From Monodelphis domestica (taxonomy: Eukaryota > Chordata > Mammalia > Didelphimorphia > Didelphidae), in assembly GCF_027887165.1 (NCBI RefSeq), contig NC_077229.1, positions 207,093,753-207,157,752 on the forward strand: DNA of 64,000 nt, read 5' to 3'. Both the position numbers and the translations under genes were made by a program. The first letter of the stretch is position 1. Each line of letters begins with the position of its first letter. The notes under the pieces are model-generated. The model ran no database searches, was not told the origin of the DNA, and saw only the letters and a program-made list of their open reading frames with translations. Below, one piece after another: positions 1-11,033 of the stretch.

Positions 1-100
1 TCCTTCCCCCTTTCTGATCTTGTTGGACATTATTTGTAATCCCGTATCAGAGAATGAAGATATTAAGAAAATTAAGCCAAATATGAGTAAGACCAGGAAA

Positions 101-101
<1 letters not shown>

Positions 102-158
<57 letters not shown>
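102..158. repeat. (CA)n microsatellite
   Basis: An uninterrupted CA dinucleotide run of about 57 bases, followed by a short T run. It is long enough to be length-polymorphic. Confidence 0.97.
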
Positions 159-159
<1 letters not shown>

Positions 160-921
160 ATTTTTTTTGGCCCTTTTGGAGTTGTTATGTGAGTGAAAGA
201 TATATTATGAAATCATTTCTATATCTTTTTCTTCTAGAAGAATCTCATCACTCTGACTAGTCTTCTACTGATGGCATTTTAAAGATTTTCCCACTAGATT
301 CAGTCGTCCTTCGTGGGACAATCTTTGGAGGTTGTGCTTTAACTTGGAAGAGTTCTCTCCTAGTTCTTTCAGGGAATGCTTCCTTCCGGCTCCCTCTCTT
401 CCACTTGAAATCCAGCTCCAATAGTGTCATACATTATTTATGAAAGTCGGCACCATTACTAGGATGTGACAGAGTGCTTGACATCTTTTCTCTTTGAGTT
501 CGTTCCATTAATAGCTGTTCCGAAGAATAGAATTCATTTCTAGAATTGCATACAGTGCCATTACATAAAGTCTGATTGATGTGCACTCAGGTGGGCAGAA
601 GGAGTTATCAAAATCTGAAAATCAACTATTTGAAGGGAAATCAGCAAAGGGATTATCATTAAGGCAGTGGGAGGACATAATTGCCTGTGCTGACTGACTG
701 GTGGGAAGTCTCCAACCTCCACTGCAGATTCCAAAAAGTGTGCTTAAATGGGATAGAAGTTGCTCTATTGCATGGACTTTTCTAAAATTTCAGGATGTTG
801 TTTGCCAGAGGGACTCTGGAGCAATGGATTTGAGGAGAAGTGAAAAGGCGCCTGGACAAGAAGTAATTGCTTTGGGACTTCTTTACTATAAAATATCAGA
901 AGATATGAGTGACTGGCCCCA
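160..921. other. Unassigned non-repetitive stretch
   Basis: No repeat or gene family is recognised here. The open frame at 701-949 (82 codons) has no recognisable domain and no supporting splice context, so I treat it as chance. Confidence 0.5.
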
Positions 922-996
922 AGGTATATGTGTATGCATGAATTTATAGACACATATGTGTGTATGTATATATACACATATAAATACATATATATC
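922..996. repeat. Alternating TA/TG/CA purine-pyrimidine tract
   Basis: Interrupted alternation of TATG, TGTG and TATA steps. This is a degraded (TATG)n-type simple repeat. Confidence 0.7.
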
Positions 997-1371
997 ACTT
1001 TAAGAAACTAATTACATTTGCATTTAAAGGGATAGGGAAATAAAAGGACTAAACAAAACTTCCTTTCACTCTTGACCTGCTCTCTCCATCTCCCCTCCCC
1101 GGTATTCACATTATCCCACACTACTTCTGTTATTCTTTTAATTGACTACCTGCACTCCCTGGAACTCTCAAGTTCATATTCAAGGACATCTGTAGAGCCA
1201 TGTGCATAGACATACACAGGGACACACATTATTCTTCTTTCCCTTTTCTCTGGACAAGAATCCTAGTTTGAAGCAAGCACATCTCAAGTGGCCAAACCAT
1301 TCCCAAAATGTGCTGATCCCAAATTTAAGTTGAACCACAGTATTAATGATAGCTGACCTTAGAGAGCACTT
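997..1371. other. Unassigned sequence
   Basis: I see no recognisable gene or repeat. A short minus-strand open frame (1180-1416) runs into the neighbouring MIR and is not credible as a gene. Confidence 0.4.
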
Positions 1372-1590
1372 CAGGCAGCAAATCTTTTTACATTCATTAT
1401 GCCATTGCAGCTTCACAAATTGTCCTTTGAAGGAGGTGATACAACTATTACTAGTTAATCTAATAGGTAGAGAAACTAAGGCCCAGAGGGGAGAAGTGAC
1501 TTGCTCAAGGTCACAGAGCTAGTAAGATGAAAAATTAGCATTCAAACCCAGGTCTTCTGATTTTGTACTATATTATGATGCCTCTCAGTT
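1372..1590 (-). mobile_element. MIR SINE fragment
   Basis: The plus strand shows the reverse complement of the MIR core: GAAACTAAGGCCCAGAGG, then a GACTTGCTCAAGGTCACA box, AGCTAGTAAG, and TTCAAACCCAGGTCTTCTGA. This arrangement is diagnostic of MIR in reverse orientation. Confidence 0.9.
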
Positions 1591-1854
1591 CAGTCTAGCT
1601 GTATTAAGTTATACAGATAATTGCTAAGCATCCCACTTCTTCTGGGAAGGCATAGTTGGAAAAAACTGGAGGCTTGATAGCAATAGAAATCAATGAAAAG
1701 ATGCTCTATTTACTTCCACTTTTAAAACTTTGAATATTCACAGTTGAGAGAAAAATCCTTAAAATTTCTTATTTTAACTAATCAATAAATAAGGCTTAGC
1801 TTTCAACATTAAGATTATTTTTATTCTCAGGTATTTCTTGTTTGCTTATTTGTT

Positions 1855-1979
1855 TTGGCCATTAGGTATGTTGCTAAACTCAGGAAGATCTCAGATAAAG
1901 ACTTATTTTGGCCAGCATTGGCTCTACCCTACTCTGATGACAGATTTATGTGGAGGTCATTTATTAAGCACATGTTATC
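1855..1979. repeat. Unknown dispersed unit, copy 1
   Basis: A segment of about 125 bp that is clearly related to 3246-3362. Both copies carry CCATTAGG, then GCTAAA, CAGGAAG, TTATTTTGGCCAGCATTGGC, GATGACAGATTTATG and GCATGTTAT (CACATGTTAT here) in the same order. Family unknown; it may belong to an uncharacterised interspersed repeat or be a local duplication. Confidence 0.75.
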
Positions 1980-3125
1980 AGAATCTAAAAATTACTCAGA
2001 GAGCAAACTAGAAAGTGGTGTGCTACAGAAATACATGCTCACACAAGCATATATACAAATTTGCAGAGTTACTGAAGCCTAGACCAAAATCTTCATCAAT
2101 AAAACATATGAAAGTGGTCTCCCTTGTGAAATAAATCTTAAGGAGTAATTTTCCAATATTCAACTTGCCAATTGCCCACATATTTGCAATGAGAGTGATT
2201 ATAATGAATATTCTATTCTATGGAAAAGGCTATTGACATTTCCTGCTTTATATCAGAAAGGCAGAGAACACTCATGCCAAATGCACTATCAATATGAAAC
2301 AGGAAACATTTGTTTACTTTGCTGACATTGTCATTGATTTGCCATATTGAGATGTTAAGAATAATTACTTTCTGCAAATGAAGGAGTATGGGAAAAATCC
2401 TTCATCAGCAAAGGGCTACATATCCCAGAAATGCCAACAAGGTACATAATTAGATATTATAATTAGTTATCATTGTTATGTAGGCTAATGATGACTTTCA
2501 AGGATGGTCAGAGCTGAATCTTATCTCACCCCAATGGAATCAAAACCAATATGAGTCATTAGGGGAGAATATGATTTTTTACATCTGCTACTCTCCATAG
2601 AAGGGAAATTCTATTAAGTAGTAATTTTAAGAAACCTAAAAGTCATCAATATTACATATTCCAGAAGCAAAAAAATGAATCCTTTCTTTTTGATGTTCAG
2701 TAGTCCTACCTTTTTATAAGGAGGCAGACTGAAAATAGCACAGATCACACTTTTGGTGTCTTGGTGACTGAAATTCTTCACCTTCGGCCTCCTATACATA
2801 GATTATCAGTCTGGGAGGATGAACATATCTTTATGAATTCCTTGTCTCTTGTTACCCTCTCTTTTCTATGGGCTTAATGAAGTTGACCCATTGACAAAAA
2901 GGTCAATTCACATGACATAGCTACATGCCATTCAGTTCTCTATTTGAATTAGAACCAGAATAATACTTTTTTTTACATAATAAATATACATTGGCTTTAT
3001 CTGTGATCTGGTGGTCTTTGTCCATGCTTCATATTCATCTTCCTATCCTATATTTTGTTACATGTCCTGAGGCCATTTATTCATGCACCTTAACATCCCA
3101 GAGCAAAAGTGACTTCTGGGAATAT
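1980..3125. other. AT-rich unassigned stretch
   Basis: No repeat family, exon-like open frame or RNA gene is recognised across this interval. Confidence 0.45.
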
Positions 3126-3149
3126 TGCTCCCCAGTATGTTGTTTTCCC

Positions 3150-3240
3150 CATTAGAGTATAAGTTTCTGGAAGGCAGGGGTCATCTCAGTTTTGAAATTG
3201 TATCCCAACAGCATAGCACATTGCCTGGCACAGAGTTTTA
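3150..3240 (+). mobile_element. L2-type LINE 3' end
   Basis: Contains the recurrent 3' motif of L2 and its relatives: AGTATAAGTTTCTGGAAGGCAGGGG, a T-rich gap, then ATAGCACATTGCCTGGCACAGAG. It ends exactly where the 3246 unit begins. Confidence 0.7.
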
Positions 3241-3245
3241 TTGCT

Positions 3246-3362
3246 TTGACCATTAGGCATGCTGCTAAATTCAGGAAGGAGCCATATAAAAATTTATTTT
3301 GGCCAGCATTGGCTATTATGATGACAGATTTATGCAGAGGTAATTTGTTAAATGCATGTTAT
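3246..3362. repeat. Unknown dispersed unit, copy 2
   Basis: Paralogue of 1855-1979 in the same orientation, with a few-base deletion after the GGCCAGCATTGGCT box. It lies about 1.4 kb from copy 1 and directly abuts an L2-type tail. Confidence 0.75.
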
Positions 3363-4045
3363 GAAAAGCACTTAATAATTGTTTTTTTCCTAAATCTTTT
3401 CACACAATTCTTATGGAGAAAGTATAATATATTGAGAAAGTCACTAGACTGACTCAAGAGATCTTTGGGAATCAGGTTTTCATATAAAAAATGAAGGGAT
3501 TGGACAGAATTAGGTTATCTCTAGCTCTAATGTTCTGTGAAAGTATAAATTGGTTGTTTTCCATCATGTAGATCAAAGTTAGATTGATTAACTTAGTCAA
3601 TACAACTTAAAAAAATACCAAAATCAGTTAAATTAGTGCAAGTGTTCAGACTGTCTCTACAATACAGAAACAGGAGATCAATTAGTTCAACTAAATACTG
3701 GGTACACCTGGCATTACTTAGACAGAAAAGCTGTATGACTGATTGAATGTTAGACTGAAATAAGCTAACCTGATATTCTAGCATTATAGTTCCTGACTTC
3801 CAGATTTGGCCTGGTTTTTTATTCTGTCATTTTCATAGAGCTCTCATTATTTATACTCTCCCAGTTTAGTAATATTCTTGTCTTCCAGAATTTTCTGGGT
3901 TTTGGAGGGGTGGACTTTTTCTATTTTCATTTGAAAGTTCATAATCTCATTCTGGTTTCCTCCAAAGTACCACAAAGATCATGGTTTAATTGCCCTAATA
4001 ATAAGGTAAACTTCTGTTGGGTCATAAGATTCTAAATACTGAAGG
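3363..4045. other. Unassigned sequence
   Basis: Ordinary AT-rich sequence. I see no gene or recognisable repeat. Confidence 0.4.
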
Positions 4046-4049
4046 AATC

Positions 4050-4235
4050 CTAACAGTGTCTTTCACATTGTAACAACATGATAAATGTTTGTTGAAAATA
4101 GTCTAATGCTTTCCTTTTTCAGATAAATGAATTGAGGCCCAAAAATAGTATATAATTTGCCCAAGGTCACATAGCTAGGCTAACATTTGAACCCCTGATC
4201 ACTTACCTTTTAGAGCATTTTTCTTCCCATCCTAC
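4050..4235 (-). mobile_element. MIR SINE fragment
   Basis: Reverse-oriented MIR: GATAAATGAATTGAGGCCC, then TTGCCCAAGGTCACATAGCTAG and a TTTGAACCCCTGATC box. Confidence 0.85.
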
Positions 4236-5045
4236 CTTTCATATGAAATTTTCAACTTCACACTATATGACAGTCAGTGGACTAAACCAGAGATGTGCTT
4301 GAATTGACTCCAAATGGCTGGGCTCATGTGAACTAAATGTTAAATTTTCAGTGTGACATTTATTTACTCCTTATTGTCAAACACTATAAATCAGGCCTCA
4401 GTTGATCATCTTGTTGATTGTCTCTAAATTGGAGAAATTGATGTAGAAAATGATAATAATACAAATTAAACTTGAATATTATGAATTTTTGAAAAGATGA
4501 TTGATAAGCATTTACCAGCCTATTCCTGACTAAAGGTCAGAAGTCACACTGATTCACTACTCCTAGTCAGGCTTATATGATTATACACCAAGATTATAAC
4601 TCACTCATCAAAACAAGAGTTTTATCCTTCCAAAGGAAAAAAAAATAATGGAACTTTCTAAAGAAAGATAGATGATATGGAGGCAAATGTGGAGTAAGAG
4701 AGAAATTTTAGTACTTCTTAAATAGTAAAACATATATCTTAAAGAAAAACCTTATCAATATCTTTTTAGAGTATAAAGCTAAAGCAGTATATTAAAAGTA
4801 AAATGACAATCTCTAGCCTGTCATGCCTCCTTAAATAATAACCCACTTTTAGTGAAATGTGGCTGAGAAATAAAGACAATATATGGATTGATTTTTTAGT
4901 TGTTCTGAATTTAAAATATTAAAAATTAAAATTAGCAATTATTCTTTAGATTTTTACTTTTTCAGTGTGGTATATATATTCTCAACAGAAAAAAATTGTA
5001 GGTTAACATGACAAGAGGGTAGTCAATGTAGTCAACTATAAACAT
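4236..5045. other. AT-rich unassigned stretch
   Basis: Very AT-rich between about 4620 and 5000. No repeat family or gene is recognised. Confidence 0.4.
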
Positions 5046-5846
5046 GGTTTCTCAAATATTTTAATCAACTAATAAATATTTATTGTCTCGAATGTACAAA
5101 GCACTCTGCTAGGTCCTGGATACAAAGAAGGGGAAAAAAAAAGAACTAGCAACTGTTCTCATGGAGGAAACCAGTTGCATGTATGAATAGAAATATATTT
5201 TAGAAAATAGCAGGCACAAGGTGATTTGGGGGGAGGGAAGAGTACAAGCACCTGGAGAGTAGGAATAGCTTCATGAATTAATTGTAGGAAGTAGTGTTTG
5301 AACTGACTCTTGAAGGGAATTGGAATTCTAAGATCCAGAGATGAGGCAAGGAGTGTGTTCCAGGGATGAAAGTCAATGAGTCCAAAATCAGAGACAGGAA
5401 ATAATATACAGTGTATAAGGAACATGAAGGTCAGATCAACTTAATCATAGAGTGTATGAAGTAAAGCAATGTATAATAAGAATAGAAAGGTGAGTTGGGA
5501 CTAAATTGTGAAGAACTTTAAAATGCCTAACTATAATTCTATTTGTTCATAAGATAATAAGGAGCAGCTGAAGTTTGTCTAGTAAGAATGTGACATATAC
5601 TTAAAAAAATCATTTTGGCAGGTATTTGTGAGATAAAAATGAATGGGGTTATGGAATGAGGTAGGAAGTCCAATTAAGAGATCTTTGGAATAATCCAGCA
5701 GAGAGATGGTTAGGACCTAAACTCAATTAGTGTCCAGATGGGTAGAAATGATAAAGGGACAAGAGATAAAAGAGATATTGTGGAGGAAGAAATAATGAAC
5801 TTGGTAACTGATGAGATATGTGGGGAGGAAAGGAGTGGGAAGGGGG

Positions 5847-5850
5847 GAGA

Positions 5851-5884
<34 letters not shown>

Positions 5885-5940
5885 CAGAGAGACAGAGAGA
5901 CAGAGAGACAGAGAGACAGAGAGACAGAGAGACAGAGAGA
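5847..5940 (+). repeat. GA / GACAGAGA minisatellite
   Basis: A (GA)n block followed by an eight-base GACAGAGA unit repeated about seven times (5882-5940). It sits in a purine-rich tract (about 5815-6010) whose frames read as artefactual Arg/Glu or Ser/Leu ORFs on either strand. Confidence 0.95.
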
Positions 5941-6154
5941 AATGAGGAGGGGGAAGGGGGGAGAGAGGTTCAGAGGGAGAGAAGGAGAGAAAGAAAAAGG
6001 AAAAAAGGAGGGTGGCCAAGGGTTGGGGGCCACAGAATGAGTTCTGTTTTGGATGTATCAAGTTTCATATGCTTATGCAATCCAAGTTTGTAAATATATA
6101 CATGTATAAATAAATATTCTTGCATATGTACATATATCTATAAATGTATATGAG

Positions 6155-6254
6155 GATGACTCCTTGATATGTCTATCGGTGTGTATAGACATACGTACAT
6201 ACAATTCAGTATTCATACATATATGTTTATATACCTACATATCAAGGAGTCATC
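6155..6254. repeat. 17-bp perfect inverted repeat
   Basis: GATGACTCCTTGATATG at 6155-6171 is the exact reverse complement of 6238-6254. The 66-bp loop is made of TA/CA-rich alternating sequence. Confidence 0.9.
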
Positions 6255-6384
6255 TACATTGAGATGCTAATTAAATCATAGATTGATGATGAGACCAGAA
6301 TAGGGTAGAGCAAAGCAGATGAGACTGCTTACTCTGGGCAAGATGATAGATAGTCTTTAAAATGTGAATGTGAATGTGAATTAG

Positions 6385-7015
6385 CCATCCCTAAATTCAT
6401 TCAGCCATCATCTATTATATGCAAAGGACTATGCTAGGTGGTATCATTCCTGTGCTCAATAACTTACATTTTATTATGGAGGTAACCCAAAATGTAGATA
6501 GTAATGAATACTTTAAAGAGGTATAAAAAAGGAGACCAAGGAAAGGGCCTATTGTTTGACATTTAAAGAATAAAGATGTTCCAGGTCTAGGACACAATTT
6601 GAAGAAATACAGAGAAGCATGTGAGATGAAGCATGTAAAGAGAAATGGCTAGAGAAATGATTATGTAGAAAAAATGATATAAGAAACATAAGATTAGAAA
6701 GATCAAGTGATATAAAATAGTGGGGAACCTTGGATACCATTCACATAAATCTAAACTTGACTCAGTTGACAATAATGATCAACATATGTTTATTAAGTAC
6801 CTACTTAGTGACAATTCTTGAAATTTCTGAGCTGATGAGTGACACAACAGGTTCTATGTCTAAGACTGATCATTGTGGTAATGATATGAAGAATGGATCA
6901 TAATAGGTAAAGATGACAAATGAGAAGATGTATAAGGAAATTATTGCAGTTGTCCAGATGGGTGGGAATGAGGACCTCTCCTAGGAAAAAGGGAAAATAT
7001 TGTTAGTGGAATGCC
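6385..7015 (+). mobile_element. Ancient interspersed repeat (family A), second copy
   Basis: Repeats the family A order: a TATATGCAAAGGACTATGCTAGG head, GATGTTCCAGGTCTAGGACA, then GCAGTTGTCCAGATGGGTGGG. A second TGTTTATTAAGTACCTACTTAG head near 6787 suggests a further nested copy. Confidence 0.55.
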
Positions 7016-7037
7016 AAAGTAAAATCAAGGAATGCTT

Positions 7038-7227
7038 TTTTTTTTTTAACCCTTACCTAATACTGTGTTTTGGTTTTAAGGCAGAAGAGTGGTAAGGGCT
7101 AGGTGATGGGGGTTAAGTGACTTGTCCAGGGTCACAAAACTGGGAAGTGTCTGAGGCCAAATTTGAACCTAGGACCTCCCATCTCTAGGCCTGCTTTTCA
7201 ATCCACTGAACCACCATGCTGCCCCCC
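7038..7227 (-). mobile_element. Marsupial tRNA-derived SINE, short form
   Basis: Minus-strand copy with its poly(A) shown as a T run at 7038. It carries the GGCAGAAGAGTGGTAAGGGC and TCTAGGCCTGCTTTTCAATC boxes, and the GGGGGGCAGCATGG 5' end at 7225. Flanked by the direct repeat AGGAATGCTT (7028-7037 and 7228-7237). Confidence 0.93.
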
Positions 7228-7284
7228 AGGAATGCTTAAAAAAAAAAAACCAAACAACCACATTACTTTGTGTCCTAGTAAAAA

Positions 7285-7428
7285 CTCTTAATAGATAAGA
7301 GCAAAGGCCAGGCAAAAGTGATTAAGTAACTTTCCCAGAGTCACACAGAAAGTATTTGAGCCTGATTTGAACCCAGGTTCTCCCAACACAAGGCCTGACA
7401 CCCTACCCACTGTGCCATCTAGCTTCTC
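7285..7428 (-). mobile_element. tRNA-derived SINE fragment
   Basis: Reverse-oriented SINE with CCCAGAGTCACACAGAAAG, TGATTTGAACCCAGGTTCTC and TACCCACTGTGCCATCTAGC. Its own poly(A) tail is missing. Confidence 0.75.
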
Positions 7429-7431
7429 CTA

Positions 7432-8040
7432 ATTTTGTTTTTGTTGTCTTGTTTTCAGTGGAGAAAAATGTTATTATGAAATTAGAACTAGTAGGAAATG
7501 TTGATTGAATATGGGAGTGGAAGAGGGAGATTTAAGACCAAATAAACAAAGATAACACAATTATTAGTAATGAAGTTAGGATAAAGAATAGGATTGGGAA
7601 AAGCTCTTTTTTTGCATATTTAGAATGAGACATGGAGGTTGATTAAGAAGTGGAAGTTAGAATAGAGACAAGAATTATAAATATACCAGTGGGAAGGTAA
7701 CAGGGAACAATACATTCATTTTCTGGGAGTACTTGCTTCGCCTATTTTTCTGGCTCTTATTTTCATCAATTTATGTCTCCATGCCATGGAGAGAGAACAG
7801 GGAACTCAACACATCTTCAGATCTCCCCTGTGTTTAAAAAATAACTTACTTACTTAACATAAGTAGTAAATAATAATTTATTTAAAATAGAAATAATTAT
7901 GACAGAAATAAATATGTCAGCAGAAATATCATAAGATACATGGTCTAACCAAGTAACTTTTCTCCCTCCAAACCTATCAGGGGCATTCCTTATTTCTTGG
8001 ACTTTTTCCATACTTTTATTATCTTTATTTTTCCAGATTT
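7432..8040. other. Unassigned sequence
   Basis: No clear gene. The last 200 bases may be a decayed L1 3' tail continuing from the next feature, but I cannot confirm that. Confidence 0.35.
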
Positions 8041-8410
8041 CATGTTGATAAAATTTGAAATAATTTTCTGACATTTTACAATCCATGTTCTCTTCCTATC
8101 TTCCACTTCTTCACTTCTCCCTAAGACAACAATTAGTATTATATAAGTTGTACATGTACAATCATGCAATACACACTTCATTCCTTCTATGGTGGTAGAT
8201 AGCTTTTGAAATCACATGTTCCTTGGAGTTGTCTTATATCCTTTCATTGTTGTTAATAGTTAAGTCATTGACATTTGATCATCAATACTTTGGTTACTGT
8301 GTGTAATGTTCTCCTGGTTCTGCTCACTTCACTTTCCATCACTTCATAGAAATCTCTGTAGGTTTTTTGTGATCATCTTGTTTGTCATTTCTTATGGCAC
8401 AATAATATTA
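8041..8410 (-). mobile_element. Old L1 3'-region fragment
   Basis: Carries the reverse complement of the L1 3' region also seen in the full-length copies: GTAATGTTCTCCTGGTTCTGC, then TCACTTC and CACTTCATAGAAATCTCTGTAGG. The ATGGCACAATAAT box marks its 5'-truncated side. Confidence 0.75.
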
Positions 8411-9120
8411 GATTTTTTCACTTCTTCAAAAAGAGGAGAAATAGGCAGACATCTGTATCTCCCAATGCAAAGGGAGAGGGAGATTGCTTAATTACTTAAA
8501 ATTGTAAACTAGTTAAGAAGTCCCTTTTTTGTTATCATTCACCAGTGATTTGTGCTGAACAGGGTAGCATGCATCAATTATCATGAATAAAACACTCTAA
8601 ACTGTTTTCTTCTCCCATGGTCTCATACCTTCTGGTCATAATCTGCTTTGTCTGCTTGTTTCAACTAATCTTCATAGCAGGATAATGCTCATGCCTGTAC
8701 ACTACAAGTTTGAGAGAATCCATTTGAATAGGCTTGGACAATGTAGCAGCTTTTACCCTTATGCCTCTTGACTCTGCTTCCCCTTTCCCTTTCCAATTTT
8801 AATTTCATCATTCTGTTGCTACATGGGTTTCTTCTCAAATAAGAAATAATACATCTGTTGCCAAAGTATAATGGCACATTTAGTTCAAAGCAATCTCTTT
8901 CCTCCCAGTCCTTAGGGAATATAGCCCTGCTGGATCTGAAAACCTGTAATAATGATAGCTCTCTAGAATCTGTTTTAAATAATGATCTTGTGTATTTGCA
9001 GAAAAAGGGTCAATCAATACATAGGAGAAGAGGAGTAGGCAGCTGGGCAGCAAAAGATCCAAAGGTCACAGATTTTAAACTGAAAGGGAATCAGTATTTC
9101 TTACCCTTTTTGCATATGGG
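8411..9120. other. Unassigned sequence
   Basis: No recognisable repeat or gene. Open frames at 8689-8877 (minus) and 8858-9124 (plus) have no recognisable domain. Confidence 0.4.
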
Positions 9121-9124
9121 TTAG

Positions 9125-9300
9125 ACACCTTTGACCAATAATATTTTAAATGCATAATATAAAATATTTAAGATTACAAAGGAAATCAAAGGTTCATGAA
9201 TATAAAGATTTATTTTTTCACATTTAAGTATATGGACCCTCTGAAATCTATCTACAGATCCTTTAAGGTTTAATGGACTCCAGATTAAGAACCTTTGATT
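9125..9300. mobile_element. Possible hAT-type DNA transposon remnant
   Basis: The end TCCAGATTAAGAACCTTTG resembles the reverse complement of a hAT-family terminus beginning CAGGGGTTCTTAACCTGG. The internal TATGGACCCTCTGAAATCTAT box is also typical. The other terminus is too worn to call. Confidence 0.4.
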
Positions 9301-9319
9301 GACAAGATGATAAAAGAAA

Positions 9320-9775
9320 CTGAATGAATGAATGAAGTGATGCAAAGTGAAGTGAGCAGAACCAGGTAAACATCATACACAGTAACAGCAATAATGTATG
9401 ATGATCAACTGAGAATGACTTAATTACTATCAATAAGGCAAGGATCCAGGGCAACTCCAAGAGACTCATGAAACAAAAAGGATATACACCACCATTGAAG
9501 GACAGAAGAAGTCTGAAACATACCACTCTATTTTATTTCCTTTATGGATTTTTCTCTAGTGAAAAATGTGTATCTTGTTTTATATGAACTGAAGCTGAAA
9601 ATATGTGTCATATGATAATAGATGTACCATCTCTGTCATATTACCTGTTTTCTTAGGGAAGGAAAGAAGTGGAAAGGAGGAAGAAAACATAGATTGCAAA
9701 ATATCAGAATATGAATATTAAGAAATTGATTGGATATGTAATATGGAAAAAATAAAACTTTTAAAAGAATCTTTG
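9320..9775 (+). mobile_element. Old L1 3' end
   Basis: Starts with GATGCAAAGTGAAGTGAGCA, GAACCAGG, ACAGTAACAGCAATAATGTA, the end of old L1 ORF2 and its 3'UTR. It ends in an AATAAAACTTTTAAAAG tail. 5'-truncated. Confidence 0.8.
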
Positions 9776-10130
9776 ATTGAGTCAAGCTCCCTAAATATTC
9801 ATATAATGAGTCCCCTTTTAGGATTATCTAGTAGATATAGATGCTGAGTATATAGGCCTCCTAGTCACTCAGGAATTCTACAGAGACAAGTCCAACTAAA
9901 ATTGTGAATAGCCAAGTTTTGACTGACAAGTCAGGGAGTCCCACTGTAAGTGGGAGTCAGCTGAAGGGTAGCAGAGGAGACTGCAGATGGGGGTGTATAC
10001 TTCAGGAAGAAAGGTCAGTGTGGAGGCAGGTAAAGATGTGGAAAGATCACCATTTAGAACCCACAGTCCCCATTGTTATTGTATCCTACTCATGAGCAGT
10101 TGACAAATGCTTGCTGGAAGTTAAGATAAT
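9776..10130. other. Unassigned sequence with a small hairpin
   Basis: No gene is recognised. A 10-bp stem with one mismatch and a 3-base loop occurs at 9935-9957 (GAGTCCCACT / AGTGGGAGTC). Confidence 0.4.
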
Positions 10131-10134
10131 CACT

Positions 10135-10375
10135 AAAGACAAAGCACAGGGTTTGAAGTCAGGGAGACCTAAGTTCAAATCCAGCCTTAAATACTTCCTA
10201 GCTAGGTAAAACTAGGCAAGTCACTTTACTTGTGCCTCAGTTTCTTCAACTGTAAACTGGAAATATTGCTAAAACTTACCTCATAGATTATGAATATTTA
10301 TAAATTTATAAAGTGCTTAGCATAGTTCTTAGTATACAGTAAGTGCTTAATAAATGTTTATTGCCATTCCCATCT
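10135..10375 (+). mobile_element. MIR SINE, nearly complete
   Basis: Forward MIR: GTTTGAAGTCAGGGAGACCT, AAGTTCAAATCCAGCC, GGCAAGTCACTTTACTTGTG, CCTCAGTTTCTTC, and the 3' tail AGTAAGTGCTTAATAAATG. Confidence 0.9.
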
Positions 10376-10380
10376 TGTAG

Positions 10381-10920
10381 GTAGGCTGAAAAAAGCTGAA
10401 GGAGCAGGTTGAATAGGGCCTAAAGTTTCTTTGTCATGCCCAGTATAAAAGGCTGAGATAGAAGTAGGATGCAGTCAGTAAGGACAGGAGGTCTATACTT
10501 CAACAGAGAGTATGACTCAGGGATTACCATGTGTCCCCAAATTTTTCTCTTTTTTAGCAAGTGTTTGTGTTGTTGCCTCCAACACTGACATTGTGAGCGA
10601 TCATAGGCCCTGTTCTCTGTGCATTCTCCTCACTTAGCTGTATCAGAGAGCCCATTGGATAAAGTAGCTCTTTTGTCCATGAGCTGGCTATGTTTCACTG
10701 ACTATGTCAATCATCAGAAGGTTGGCTACTAGACAATGAAGGTTTTTAGCTGTAGATAATCATACAAGGCATTAATGAAGGTATAGATCTACAAGAGTGA
10801 AAGGAGTACCTATACCAATGAAATCAAGTATCCCTGAAGCATTGAAGTATTTCTATTAGAACCTCAAAGTTTGCTAAGAAATAAGCTATTTAATCTTCAT
10901 GAAAATAAATATATTTTAAG
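10381..10920. other. Unassigned sequence
   Basis: I see no gene and no confident repeat. The stretch between 10400 and 10500 is GA-rich. Confidence 0.4.
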
Positions 10921-11033
10921 ATTAAGATAAAATATTAATAACTGTCATTTACATGAAACCATAACTTTCTCAAGACACTTTAGATGTATTTTCATTTGAC
11001 ACTGTTAGTTTATGTTTTGACTGAATATTTAAT

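Larger units (their letters stand above)
5050..6300 (+). mobile_element. Ancient mid-copy interspersed repeat (family A)
   Basis: Starts with the head AATAAATATTTATTGTCTCG, GCACTCTGCTAGGTCCTGGA and TACAAAG. It continues with a CTTGAAGGGAATTGG box, ATGAGGCAAGGAGTGTGTTCC, TTTTGGCAGG, AATAATCCAGCAGAGAG and, beyond a GA tract, GAGTTCTGTTTTGGATGTAT. The same ordered boxes recur at 6385, 20285, 53870 and 55805. It is probably an old LINE-type (L2-like) element, but I cannot name the family. A GA-rich minisatellite has expanded inside it. Confidence 0.6.

Noticed and set aside
102..158. CRISPR-like or other regular arrays (all microsatellites and tandem repeats checked)
   Set aside because: All are simple tandem repeats without unique spacers, and the DNA is vertebrate.
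5710..6093. Overlapping 90-112 codon frames on both strands
   Set aside because: Products of the GA/GACAGAGA minisatellite (Arg-Glu or Ser-Leu repeats).
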